This document shows, in pieces, positions 36,249 through 47,460 of a stretch of 64,000 nucleotides of DNA. How positions within the stretch are numbered: position 1 is the first letter of the stretch; each line of letters starts with the position of its first letter. The stretch comes from Heliocidaris erythrogramma (taxonomy: Eukaryota; Echinodermata; Echinoidea; Camarodonta; Echinometridae): the NCBI GenBank assembly GCA_025617745.1, contig CM046858.1:47691197-47755196 (forward strand), written 5' to 3'. Below the pieces are notes generated by a model. The model made no database searches and was not told the DNA's origin. It saw nothing but the letters and a program-made list of their open reading frames with translations. Both the position numbers and the translations under genes were made by a program.

Positions 36249-36780
36249 CTTGGCTTCGAAATCCTCAGCTTGGTGATACCAGGCAGTAAGTAATTCAGCA
36301 AACTAAAACAAAAGTCAAGCTTCAGTTCAACAGCACGCAGTTTCTAACGGCTGGGACTATTGGGGTTTAACACCAGATAAAAAATCATTCATTCGCGACT
36401 GTTGGGAATTTAATTCAAATGCAGTTTGATCTACGGTGACTGAAGAATCACATACACGTCTGAATAAGGACCTTATAGAGGGTAAATTAAGACCAAAATG
36501 ATATTTTCCTAGATTTGTTCTCGATCACTTGTAAAACGGTAAAACCAAAACAACCACAACAACGCGCACACAATCCACCCATTATCGCCCGTATACGGTA
36601 CATGCATAGGGTACATGTATGTATGCATGCACTAGCACTGCATTGGCGTGCGCGCGCGGCAATGATTTCGATCAAAGAATTCGTCACTGCACTTCAATCG
36701 AATCCCAAAACCCAGGCAGCTTCTGCGAGTTCTGGATGTAACGTTAACGTTAGAGGCAGGAGCCGGAGTGATCAAAAATC
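36249..36780. promoter_or_regulatory. Shared head-to-head promoter interval, TRAPPC3 / SAM-domain gene
   Basis: Only 532 bp separate the two divergent start codons, so both promoters must overlap here unless one gene has a distant 5' UTR exon. The right part is CpG-richer (GCGTGCGCGCGCGG near 36645-36660). No TATA box was placed. Confidence 0.5.
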
Positions 36781-36838
36781 ATGGAGTTCATAAATATTCC
36801 TCGTTGGTCAGCGAAAGACGTAGGGGAATGGATGAAAG
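36781..36838 (+). CDS. First coding exon of a SAM-domain protein, probably CNK (connector enhancer of KSR)
   Basis: ATG, 19 codons plus one base, MEFINIPRWSAKDVGEWMK(G), donor GTAAGA. The pattern W-S-x(3)-V-x(2)-W-M-K-G is the first helix of a SAM domain. It resembles the start of CNKSR proteins (…KWSPSQVVDWMKGLDD…), scaffolds that bring Raf, KSR and Rho/Ras regulators together at the membrane. Sphingomyelin synthases and SAMD8 also begin with SAM domains and fit less well (they lack M-K-G). The next exon was not found, so 27 kb of intron would follow. The gene name is inference from 20 residues. Confidence 0.55.
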
Positions 36839-37489
36839 GTAAGATTTAGTGACCCTTAATTTGCCAATGAAACAAAAGTAGGAAACATAGTTTAATAGAA
36901 GCCTTGCTTAGCTCAGCGGGGTTCTTTCGATGTTGGGGTCAATCAGAGGCTTATCTACGCCGACGGGTCGGGCGTAAATGAGGTGAAGCGTACCCATGAC
37001 CATGTAAACATTTTGCGGCTGTCAGGCTGTGTCTGTGACTCATGACTGCAGATACTGAGTCTGCACGTCTGAGGTAGTATCTTACTGTTTTGAGTCTGAT
37101 TTGTGAGTGAATGCAAGGGTCAAGGAAAATTGTGCTTGGCTATCTCAGTGTCATGTCACCTTGATCTTGTTATATTCAAAGTTACAGCTCAATCTTCCTA
37201 AAATAAATGTCAAGAATAGACAAGATGAAATGTGCATGTTTGTTATTGTTGAATGAAGTGGAGAAAAAAAAAGAATAAAAAGCCCTTCTCTCTAGTCTAA
37301 TGTTAGCTCTCAACCTTCAGAGTCAGACCATGTCAACCTGACGGATCTGTGCCCACTTGACTTGAGCGCTTCGTTGTAAGACATCTCGATCCAGATAATT
37401 TTACATCAGCACCTTAGCTTGTGTTCATGGCTATGTCTGTGAGGTTCGATCAACACAAAAATAGGTTAAGTAACTAAAAATAAGGGTAA

Positions 37490-37960
37490 GGTACTAAGGG
37501 CAATCCAACCTGTACCTTTATTTTAAGTTATTTGTTGAAAGCAGAAAAATAAGAGAAACGGGATGGTGAAAGTTTGAAAGAAATCAGACACATAATAAGA
37601 AAGTTTAATAGGAATGTTTAGATAAGAATTAAGATCACTATTAAATCTATGTGAATCTCAAATCAACGCAATAAATTTTTCATTCCAGTTTTTTACCTTT
37701 TCCCTTAGTCTTTTTTTGTTTGTTCGAACAAATGGGAGAGTTGTCTGCTACTATAATACAGAGACATTACCGATATGGCCAATTCTGACATTCTCCATAC
37801 TTCTTCTAGATGTGTGTACAGTCCACCATCTGGTGTATTCACGCCCATATTTAGTGCTTACAAGGTTTAAAAATACACGTTTCATTTTGGGGTCTGATTT
37901 CGTTCAATTTTCACCAGTCTGCTTCTCTGATTGGTCTCTTTCTGTCAGAGCAACTTGCTC
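37490..37960. repeat. Interspersed repeat H, copy 1
   Basis: Shares ordered blocks with 40555-41190: GGCxATCCAA, GAAAGCAGAAAAATAAGA, GAAAGAAATCAGACA, GTGATTCTCAAATxG, AATGGGxGAGTTGTC, TCTGCTTCTCTGATT. Non-coding. Confidence 0.65.
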
Positions 37961-38217
37961 ACAGAGAAAGACAACAACAACAACTCTCTCCCCTCCCCTT
38001 TTCCTTCCCTGTAACAGTGTGATTGTACTGTGGAAGAGGTTCATGTATACATGTAAACCCATTTAGTCTTCAATATTTTAGAAAAGTTTGTAAAGGGTCC
38101 ATTTTGAAGCCTTGAATAGGGAACCTCAAAATATTCTTGAAGCCTTTGTGTAATCTTATGTTGCCTGTGCAGAAATACAATGTCGCATAGAGATCTCATA
38201 TAAGTTGCAAGATACAT

Positions 38218-38712
38218 GTAAACAAATTTGTAGGCATTTTACTCCCAGTGTTAAAGATCGTATGCTCGATCTGTAATGAAAAACACAAGTCAGAAAAAAT
38301 TGGAACCAGCGGGATTCGAACCTGTCATCTACTGCTTGCCGGGCAGCGACTTAACCACCAGGCTATTCTGGTTCACGGCCAAGTCACGATGAACTAGAAT
38401 AAAAAACCCAAGATCCTCTTCTTTCTGACTCATTAATATTCAACGGTCCGCCGTAGACAATGGTTAGTAAACAAAGAAGCTTGATGGGAAGAATTTTAAT
38501 TTGTAAACAAATTTTTAGGCATTTTACTCCCAGTGTTAAAGATCGTATGCAAGCAGTAGATGACAGGTTCGAATCCCGCTGGTTCCAATTTTTTCTGACT
38601 TGTGTTTTTCATTACAGATCGAGCATACAATCTTTAACACTGGGAGTAAAATGCCTAAAAATTTGTTTACAAATTAAAATTCCTCCCATCAAGCTTCTTC
38701 GTTTACTAAAGA
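38218..38712. repeat. Compound inverted repeat with tRNA-like head
   Basis: 38218-38337 is mirrored by 38551-38675, and 38463-38549 is mirrored by 38612-38712. Common tail words are GGCATTTTACTCCCAGTGTT, ATGAAAAACACAAGTCAGAA and GAAGCTTGATGGGA. Looks like two overlapping SINE copies in opposite orientation. Confidence 0.75.
38302..38375 (-). tRNA. tRNA-like SINE head (GGC anticodon position)
   Basis: Acceptor GAACCAG/CTGGTTC perfect, anticodon arm GCTGC-CCGGCAA-GCAGT paired, B box GGTTCGAATCC. But position 33 is C and the T stem has two mismatches, so a functional tRNA is unlikely. The 3' half is repeated on the + strand at about 38551-38592. Confidence 0.45.
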
Positions 38713-39519
38713 TACATGTACTTGTACATGTAAATGGTAAGGAGTGAAAGATGTAAGTGCAAAGTCCAAAGAGTAGTCAAGGAATGTTTGAAGGCCAGAA
38801 TCGATCACAATGAAACAAATTTCTTTTGGAATGCTCGATATCATCATCATCAGCAGCTCACTTTAATAAATGTCAACAATATTGTTACAAATTGTAGAAA
38901 AAATTGAAAGACTAACCAGTCTACAAATGTAGTTAAGATGATTTCTCCAGTTACAGATTGTGTACATGCACATCTACATGTGATCAAAGGAAATGATTAC
39001 TGAAATCCCCATTCATGTACAAATACTTGAAGTGATAAGTGGGTCTATGATAGAAAAGCATGGTCTACAAATAAGTGTGGTTTAAAGTTTGAGTAAAAAG
39101 GAAACTGATATATATGCGAGCTAATGTGTAAACAGATGAAGTTCATGGGACACTTTGTACGTACATGTACATGTACATGTAAGGGTGGCTTGGAGAACCT
39201 TGCTCTGACAGGAAAGATTGAGGGGAAGAGGAGAAGGGGAAGTAGAAGAACACTCTGGATGGACAGTTTGCAGATATGGTTACAATGTTGAAGAGAGAGA
39301 AGTGAAAGACCAGGGAGTGGTGCCAATAGAGAAGGCTAGAAATAGAGGGTTGTGGAACAACATGATCGCCAAAGTCAATAGATATGGCACTTAAAGAGAG
39401 AGATGTTAAAAAAGAGAAAACGTACACGTTGCATCAAGTAGGTACTAGGCAAGCCTATGTTTATCATAGGCAAGCCTACAGTACCTCCTTGATTGTATGT
39501 ACTGTACCTACCCATGTTA

Positions 39520-39661
39520 TACAGTGGAACTTTGTTATAAAGGACACTGTTACCTGCATCAAACTCTCATTTTTACTTCCTATTCCCAATTCTTTGTATC
39601 CTATCATGTTTTAATAGCCTTGATATAACGGCTTCAATATAACAAGGTAATTTCCTTAGTC
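39520..39661. mobile_element. TTATAAC-type MITE fragment
   Basis: TACAGTGGAACTTTGTTATA at the left, AATATAACAAGGTAATTTCC at the right; abuts the next element. Confidence 0.5.
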
Positions 39662-39666
39662 CAATC

Positions 39667-39938
39667 GGCCCGTATTCTAAACTCGGGTTTAACTTAAACC
39701 ATGGTCTAAAAAGAAGTGTGGTTTAAACCTAGTGTAAACCTGCCCTTTAGACTGTACTACTGTATAGTCTCTAGAAAATCTTATTCTGAATTCCGGTTTC
39801 ACTTAATAAACTCCAGTCTAGTGTGGTTTAACTTTGTACAGAAATTTAGACTGGACTTGCAGTTTTAGTCAGTTTTAATTAAACTCTGGTTTATCACAGG
39901 CTGGAGTTTAAGTTAAACCGGAGTTCGGAATATGAGCC
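39667..39938. mobile_element. Palindromic MITE rich in GGTTTAA words
   Basis: GGCCCGTATTCTAAACTCGG then TTTAACTTAAACC at the left; GAGTTTAAGTTAAACCGGAG then TTCGGAATATGAGCC at the right. The interior is a series of partial TTTAAAC palindromes. A related fragment may lie at 60645-60800. Confidence 0.7.
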
Positions 39939-40000
39939 AAGGAGTTTTTATCGAGGTTCAACAGTATGATCATGATTGATTAGAAACAAATTATTTTCAC

Positions 40001-40023
40001 ATTGTGTGTGTGTGTGTGTGTGT
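40001..40023. repeat. GT microsatellite
   Basis: (TG)n run of about 22 bp. Confidence 0.8.
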
Positions 40024-40554
40024 TTTTCTCTCTTCTTGTGAGCTGGTACCCAGAAAGGAGCGAAGAGGAATAAGAACCGTTGGGTGAGGAATGTCTTACA
40101 AAGGATATCCTTTAATGAAGGTCTTCCTCTCCATTGGCGTACCATGGATTACCTTTTAACAACTGTGTGTATATATTCCCTTGAATCATGTGATGGTAAT
40201 ATCGCCAACAGAACTCCAGTCTAGGGTGTCACTCTTCATGTAATCCTGAGTGATATCAATACATTGTACTTTCTTTTACTACATTCTTATTACAAACAGT
40301 GTGATTAAGATGTGTGTCATGAATAATTATAATGTGTCACATCCTATTCTACAATGACATTTGACTTTGGTGTGTGTGCAAGTCTGATAATTTGTGATAT
40401 TTTCAGATATTCTGAGATGAGTGTTTATAATATAATAATTTGTAGTACAGTGATTTTAAAACATTGATGTTGATCTCATTTATTTTATGAGCAGAGCTGA
40501 AACTCAACACTTCTAATATCTCTTTGTTTCTATTCTTTTGTTTCTAGTCCTGTC

Positions 40555-41190
40555 TGTTTAAAGGGCTATCCAAACTTGGTAATAAGATGATTTGTGTGAA
40601 AGCAGAAAAATAAGAAAAACAGGATGATGAAAGTAAACGAAGAAGCTTGACTGGGGAGGAATTTTTAATTTGTAAACAAATCTTTAGGCATTTTACTCCC
40701 AGTGTTAAGGATGATGAAAGTTAGAAAGAAATCAGACAAGGAATAAGAAAGTGGTAGATGTTTTGAAAAATGAGATCACTCCATCTACATGTATGTGATT
40801 CTCAAATTGGCAATTTGGCGAGTCAATTGTAACATACTTGTGGACAACTCCCCCATTTGTCATACACAAAAATGTCTTTACCCTACGGGCAGGACTCAAA
40901 ATAGATAGCACATTGTTATAGGTTCTCATGACAGAAGAAGATCCTACTGAGTAACATATTTGGAAAAAAAAATGACATTTTAGTAATTTTTTTTATGTTG
41001 GAGTAAATGGGGGAGTTGTCCACATTATCTATTCGGCCACTTTGAAATTCCCCTGGATACATAGTGATTACAACTTTTAAAAATTAATTCCTTTTTTTTA
41101 TTGCTTATCCAATTTCGTGCAAAATTTCACCAATCTGCTTCTCTGATTTTTCCTCTTTCTTTCAGAGCAATTTGCCATTAAAGGTTGGTT
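40555..41190. repeat. Interspersed repeat H, copy 2, carrying a 73-bp insertion
   Basis: Same block order as 37490-37960, interrupted at 40635-40707 by sequence from the 38.2-38.7 kb hairpin family. Confidence 0.65.
40635..40707 (+). mobile_element. 73-bp retroposed fragment with 14-bp target duplication
   Basis: AGGATGATGAAAGT at 40621-40634 and 40708-40721 flanks exactly a piece matching 38463-38549 (GAAGCTTGA, ATTTGTAAACAAAT, TTTAGGCATTTTACTCCCAG). Perfect 14-bp duplications of this length are typical of LINE-driven insertion. Confidence 0.8.
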
Positions 41191-41599
41191 TCCCTTTTAA
41201 ACAAGTAGCAGTCGGATGTGTTTTCATGATGTCAGAAAAAAAATAATAATCAGTAGCTTCTGCATGTTTGCAGTGTAACGATTTTAATCACCTTTACCTA
41301 CATTGGCTACCTTGCATCAATGAAAAAGAACCAAAAAGAGCCATAATTTCCTTTTGAAATTCTAACAGTTGCAACTTACAGCACTTGTTGAAATCCAAAC
41401 CAGTTCGTTATCCGCTAGTTTTGATATTAAATGAAATTTGATAGTCGAAACTATACCCCTATTGAATCACATTCTGTTGTATTGTTTGGAGTAACAAGGA
41501 TGAAAATTGTACGGCCAAAAGCTAAATACATGTAGAAAGAAGAATCCCCATTTACCATCAGTTTCGTGTAATCATATTTTATCAGGAAATAGCATGTGG

Positions 41600-41866
41600 C
41601 ACTATGAACACGATGACAAAGAGAGCGGACAAAATATACAGCTCCTCATTGTACCCTCCACAATTGTTCTGGTAGACAAAAGAACATCCCTTCATTGCTA
41701 TTATGTAAAATAAGTAGAACAGGTGAATATGCATGTGACACCTGTTCTACATATTTTTACATAATAGCAATCAAGGGATGTTCTTTTGTCTACCAGGGGC
41801 AATTGTGGAAGGTACAATGAGGAGCTGTATATTTTGTCCTCTTCTCTGTTCGCCATGTTCATAGTG
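41600..41866. repeat. Hairpin with ~127-bp arms and 13-nt loop
   Basis: CACTATGAACACGATGACAA...GTAGAACAGGTG (41600-41725) mirrored by CACCTGTTCTAC...CCATGTTCATAGTG (41739-41866), with scattered mismatches. Confidence 0.85.
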
Positions 41867-41925
41867 TGGAATGCATCAGTTATACATTGTATTAAGCTGC
41901 ATACCTGCCCACTGTCCCTGTTTAA

Positions 41926-42350
41926 AGACCTCAGCCTGACCGAATTTTGAAATATACCCTTTATTCATCCACGGGGAGCTATATATTTTCTGAACAAATT
42001 GAAACCAACTTCATGAGATTCCGTTTCCTGTGGAATGAGTAACATCGTCCCGAATGTTGAGCCCCGGTGGTTTGGGCCCCGTCTCTGAGGAACGCTACTT
42101 TGCGGGGGGTGAAAATTTGATGACGACATATCGTGTAGACGCACTTGGAGCTGTACGCATGACATGTCGTCACACGTCTAGCGACCCCCTGCAGTGTTAC
42201 GCCATAGGGAGGGGGCGGACCAAAAAAATTATCTTTTTTATTTTTTATGGATAAACGGAGACGAAAATTTATGAATAACCAGGGTAATTATATTCTTTGT
42301 TTACTAAGCTTTACGTCAATATATGGTTGTTTTGGGTCAGGCTGAGGTCT
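41926..42350 (+). mobile_element. MITE family B (TTAA target), copy 1, 425 bp
   Basis: AGACCTCAGCCTGACC / GGTCAGGCTGAGGTCT ends, TTAA at 41922-41925 and 42351-42354. The interior includes a GC-richer block (CCCGAATGTTGAGCCCCGGT) and GGATAAACGGAGACGAAAAT. TTAA targets suggest a piggyBac-like or Kolobok-like transposase acting in trans. Confidence 0.9.
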
Positions 42351-42769
42351 TTAACAGGGACAATCCTGTTTTTTGGTGAAAGAAAAGGTCACTTCTACCA
42401 AGTGCTGTGTCCCAATTTTCAGCCTCTGCCTTGTCATTTTTCATTTAATTAAATTAAATTTATTCAGTTTTGCATAAAAAATTAGAAATACAAGTATACA
42501 TGTACATGTAGTATACAATTTACATTATGATCACAGAAACATGTTTCCTACAGAACTTACATGTAGAGCTCCAAGATATTAAGCAGAAGCTTGACACCTT
42601 GAGATCCCTTACAATTTAAATACAATCTTACTAAGGGGGGAGTAGAGGGGGTCCTGGTGATGCAGAACAGCAAGGAGAAAGGGAGAAAGGTGGATAGGAA
42701 CTGAAGAGAGAGGGAGAGAAGGAGTCTCGTCTTCTTCAGTTTCTTGGGTTTCAGGGTTGGACCGTCTGG

Positions 42770-44021
42770 GTTTATTGCCACTTGGTTTAATGCCAACTGG
42801 TCTAATAGGCAACTGGTCTAACATCATTCGGTCTAATATCAGTTGGTCTAATAACCAGTTGGTCAAATCATCATTTCGCCCAATTGCTATTTGGTCTAAT
42901 TACAATTTGGTCTATAGTCAATTCGTCTAATAGCCATTTGGTCTAAAACCATTTGGTCCATTATCAATTGGTCTAGTTGCCATTTTGTCTAATCATCAAA
43001 TGGTCTAAACCCATTTGGTCTAATACCAATTTGGTCTACACATCATTTGGTCCATTTATCAGTTAGTCTAACCTCAGTTGGTCTATCATTTGGTCTACAC
43101 CCAATTAGTCTAATAACCATTTGGTCTAATTGTCATTTGGTCTAATAGCCATCTGGTCTAATTACCATTTGGTCTAATCATCGTTTCGTCTAATGACCAA
43201 CTGGGCTAACTTCTTGTTTGCCCTCTTATACGACTACGGACTACATTGCATTGAGGGAAATCATTAAATGGCAGATGCTCATGAATATGAAATAGGGTTA
43301 GGATTGGGGTCAGGTTTCGGGTAAAGATAACTGAAAGATAACGGCCCGTAGGGTCTTCTCAGGGTTTTTTCTCTCACTCCCCCCACACCGCTTTTTCATT
43401 CTCACTTTTTTGGTCCCAACCACTCCCTGGCTACGTGCCTAAAGGGGATCTAGCCCTATACCCCCGCCCCGGTTCCACGGCCCATGCAATGTTTATATGA
43501 CAGGCTAACCTATTTGTATGTATAGTATTAGACCAAATGGATATTAGACCAAGTGAACATTAGACCAAACGGTTATTAGACGAACTGAGAATTAGACCAA
43601 ACGGTGATTAGACGTAATTAGACAAAGTGATGATTAGACGATGTGGGTTTTAGACCAACTGGGTTTAGACAAAATGGCTATTAGACGAAATGATGATTAG
43701 ACCATTTGGTTATTAGACCAACTGGTTTTAGCCGAAATAGATATTGGACCAAGTGAACATTAGACGAAATGATAATTAGACCAAGTGGTGTTTAGACCAA
43801 ATGCGTTTTGACTAAATGTGTATTAGACCAAATGGGTTTTAGACGAATTGGCTAAAGACGAAGTGGTGATTAGACGAAGTGATTATTAGACGAAGTGATT
43901 ATTAGACCAAATGGTTATTAGACTAAATGTTGATTAGACGAATTGGTGATGGACCGTGTTGTTAGACCGAATAAGACCATTTGGCTATTAGACCAGTTGG
44001 CATTAGACCAAGTGGCAATTT
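42770..44021. mobile_element. Minisatellite-armed foldback transposon (TU/Rehavkus-like)
   Basis: Left arm 42770-43212 is a tandem array of ~16-bp units (CATTTGGTCTAATAAC type). Right arm 43525-44021 is the same array in reverse (ATTAGACCAAATG). The 312-bp centre is unrelated. The 9-bp sequence ACCGTCTGG occurs at 42761-42769 and 44022-44030, directly outside the arms (GTTTATTGCCACTTGG / CCAAGTGGCAATTT): a target duplication. Sea urchin TU foldback elements and the Rehavkus group are described with tandem-repeat arms, and Rehavkus with 9-bp duplications. No transposase gene is present. Confidence 0.85.
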
Positions 44022-44735
44022 ACCGTCTGGAACTGTCATACATACATGTAGGCTGCAACCTTACAATCTTCACTTGCTAAATATTGACAGAGAAAATACC
44101 CAGCACATTACTAAAAACTTTCATCCCACTAAAGTTATCTTGAAACAGCTGCTTCGTATGCTCAGTAAATACAGACCTACCGGTATGTGTACAGTAGGCT
44201 TTCCTGTAGGTAATAGTATCCATAAACAAAGTTGAATCAGGGACTTTATTATACTTCCCTGGTTGAATGATCATTTTGTAGTTTATTTGTAGGCCTAGAT
44301 TAACCTATCGCAGACTTTATCAAGACCATAACTATACATACATGTACATGTGCATGTCAGTCATGTCACTGGCACTATCTTTAAAAGGAAACATATTTAT
44401 TTGTGATCATAAAGGCTGTCAGTTGCAGAAACAAAGCATCTTGTAGGATTAAATAAATTATCATATTATTGTAAATGTGTAGGCAGTGGGATGGTTGTAC
44501 CCCTTCCCCCAATGAAGGCAAGAGCTCTGTCACACACTGAAATTAGAGAATGTTTCCAATTCCTGTCAAAGTGGTAGCACCTCTCTCACAAGTTACACTT
44601 CCCTGGTGGATGCATGCTCCTGCGTATACACATGTAGGCCTCCATACATTTCAAAAGAAAGGAATAAAGAAAAGAAAGAAAAGAAAATATATACCGGTAT
44701 CTGTGAGAGAGTAGTCTAGACAAGTATGAAAAGTG

Positions 44736-45012
44736 TTAAAGGGATACGCCACCAGGCGGCCGTGGGGAAAGTCAGGATTACGTAAGCCTGATTCACTCTT
44801 ACACACAGTTCGTACGTCGAACGCGTCCGTCGGACTGCTGGGGTTACATTTTGGACTGCACAAAGCTGACCGAATCTCGCACAAGAGCTCAAGCTCAGGC
44901 GGAGCGTGCATGTCACGTGGCGACCGGCTGTCCGAAGCTTGCGCCCCGCGGGGCAACGGCATGATCAGGTAACGATCAGGTTCCCTCTTGCAGCGGTTGA
45001 GTATCCCTTTAA
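44736..45012. mobile_element. GC-rich MITE with TTAA target
   Basis: TTAAAGGGATACGCCACC / GAGTATCCCTTTAA ends around 250 bp of CpG-rich sequence (CGTACGTCGAACGCGTCCGT; GCGCCCCGCGGGGC). It stands out from the AT-rich surroundings and opens frames on both strands that look meaningless. Confidence 0.7.
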
Positions 45013-45352
45013 GAAAGTATGGACCAATATGAACTGGTCACAATCCCTAGTGACTGCTTACTGTCTCTGGAAACTTACTTCATAGAGGCAAGAAATCTGC
45101 TGGAAACTGTCTGTGACCCTCATAGCATGAGCTAGATTAAAAGTCATGCTTGGAGAACAAATGTCATCTAATCCAGTTATTCTTGGCGTTGTTTGATTGA
45201 GACGAGTGGAAAAAACTCATTTCCGTTCCTTGAGGCTGGCTATTTTAAGCAGTTTTAATTACCGTAGATCACACTTTATTGTCATAGTCCTCATGTACAG
45301 CACTTGACAAGTAGTCATTGGATGGCATTATGCCTGATTTAGTGTTTATTAA

Positions 45353-45758
45353 AGACCTCAGCCTGACCGAATTTTGAAATATACCCTTTATTCATCCACG
45401 GGGAGCTATATATTTTCTGAACAAATTGAAACCAACTTCATGAGATTCCGTTTCCTGTGGAATGAGTAACATCGTCCCGAATGTTGAGCCCCGGTGGTTT
45501 GGGCCCCGTCTCTGAGGAACGCTACTTTGCGGGGGTGAAAATTTGATGACGACATATCGTGTAGACGCACTTGGAGCTGTACGCATGACATGTCGTCACA
45601 CGTCTAGCGACCCCTGCAGTGTTACGCCATACGACCATTATCTTTTTTATTTTTATGGATAAACGGAGACGAAAATTTATGAATAACCAGGGTAATTATA
45701 TTCTTTGTTTACTAAGCTTTACGTCAATATATGGTTGTTTTGGGTCAGGCTGAGGTCT
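45353..45758 (+). mobile_element. MITE family B, copy 2, 406 bp
   Basis: Same ends and interior as copy 1, TTAA at 45349-45352 and 45759-45762. It lacks about 20 bp (GGGAGGGGGCGGACC and neighbours) present in the other copies. Confidence 0.9.
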
Positions 45759-45916
45759 TTAAGACTGTTAAGATGTGAAAAGTTGTTTTAATTGTACTTA
45801 TTAAATGATAGTTAGAAATCAACCTGTTTTATCTACGGTAATTTACAGTTAATACCATAGGGATACGGTACATGTCAAATTGAAAAAATGCCAAAATATT
45901 TATTTTTTAATTCATG

Positions 45917-46105
45917 TACAGTCAAACCTGTCTTAGTGGCCACCTGTCTATAGGGGTCACCTGTCTATAGTGGTCACTTATATTGCCTCCCTGTAGCAAA
46001 AAATATGTGCCTTAAAACCTGTGTATATATAAAGGCCACCTGTCTACAGTGGCCACTTTTTCTGTTTCCCTTGGGTGGCCTTTATAATAGACAGTTTTGA
46101 CTGTA
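45917..46105. mobile_element. MITE family E, copy 3 (GGCC variant)
   Basis: TACAGTCAAACCTGTCTTAG to GACAGTTTTGACTGTA. The inner words read GTGGCCACCTGTC where the other copies read GCGACCACCTG, so it is a sister subfamily. Confidence 0.8.
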
Positions 46106-47226
46106 GTTGCACATACAGTCTATTCCCCATTTGAGACAGAAATCAAACATGTACATGTCACATGTCAGGGGCAGATCCAGGATTTTGTAAAAGAGGGGGT
46201 CGGAGCCGAAAAAGTATACAATTGAGGCAATTTTTAAAAATTGTCATGTACTTTAAAGTAGTAGTGCTTAAACATGTACATGTAATACAGTTACAAGCTT
46301 TTCTCATATAAGTTTACATTTATTTTCTAGTTCTATTACCCATAATGTACAAATCGAAACCCTGTGGAAAAACTTTTAGACTGACCCCACTCTCCTTTAT
46401 ACTACAGGTTCATACATGAATATGGAGTTGTGTAAATATAACCTGCAATATGATACTTCACTGTTTGTTATTTTATTCACTTGTCTGAATTGCCACCATG
46501 AAAAGAGGAAGTACAGAGAATTAAATTCCACATCCACCTGCAGTACACAATGTAATATTGTTGGTACAGTATCATGTTTAAAGTCAAGAATCCAATTGTG
46601 ATTTATTGATTTATTTATCAAACAGATCCTGGTACTTTGGTTGTAATTGCTGTATGATATACATGTATGATGCACTTTGTGCATTGTAAGACCAGAAAAT
46701 TTTGTTACATGAAACTTTTGTAAATTGTACATGATGGCCATTTTCATGGAAGATACTTTTGCAAATTACAAAAGATTTAGTGTTGTGGGTGAGCTAATTG
46801 TGATTGAATTGTTTTGCAGGCCCGGAATGAAACTTCTGCAAATCCGAACCACTTGCGAAATTAACAAAAGTTTCATGCAATCGCAAGTTTCTGTTTTTAT
46901 AATATCCGAAAATTGATAAAATGGGGGCAGAATATCTTCCAGGGGGCAAGGTTGATAATTTACAACTGTACCATGCCAATCCCTTGTGAAATAGACACAC
47001 TACAAATAGTATTGATTTTTGTGTGCTTGGCATTCAAACAGCACTTTATAGCTTTATACGCAGGCTTCATCTTATGTTAGATACGCGATTGCACTACCCC
47101 TTCCCAATACTTTGGTTTATCACTGCTAAATGTTTCTGTTGCTTTCAAAAATATGGACCATCTTCTCTATTGAGAGCAAGAAGGTTGCTATATCATCACA
47201 AAGTTATGCCCTTTTGGCTAGGAACA

Positions 47227-47460
47227 GAGCCTGATCGGTTAGTCACAGACAGACTTTCGACAGATTTTGGAAGTTTGAAGGCCTGTAGAAAATAAGTATT
47301 TAATTGAAGTGAGCTACTTTGTGTTTCATTGTGAAGGGCATAACCGAAGGAGTTGAAATTTGATAAAATTTGTTTGCCATGGTCGCCTACTAATATTATA
47401 ATCCATGTAATATTCATTGTCATGGGTGGACGAAATGCCTACTCTTAACCAATCAGACTC
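47227..47460. mobile_element. MITE family F, copy 2
   Basis: GAGCCTGATCGGTTAGTCAC to CTTAACCAATCAGACTC with the same inner words as copy 1. Confidence 0.8.

Noticed and set aside
36515-36793. 92-residue frame overlapping the SAM-domain start
   Set aside because: Different frame from the SAM exon, no homology; lies in the promoter interval.
42770-44021. CRISPR array (short repeats at regular spacing)
   Set aside because: Units are contiguous, diverged ~16-bp minisatellite in two opposite arrays within an animal intron.
44651-44972. Frames of 66-103 residues on both strands
   Set aside because: Due to low stop density in the GC-rich MITE 44736-45012.
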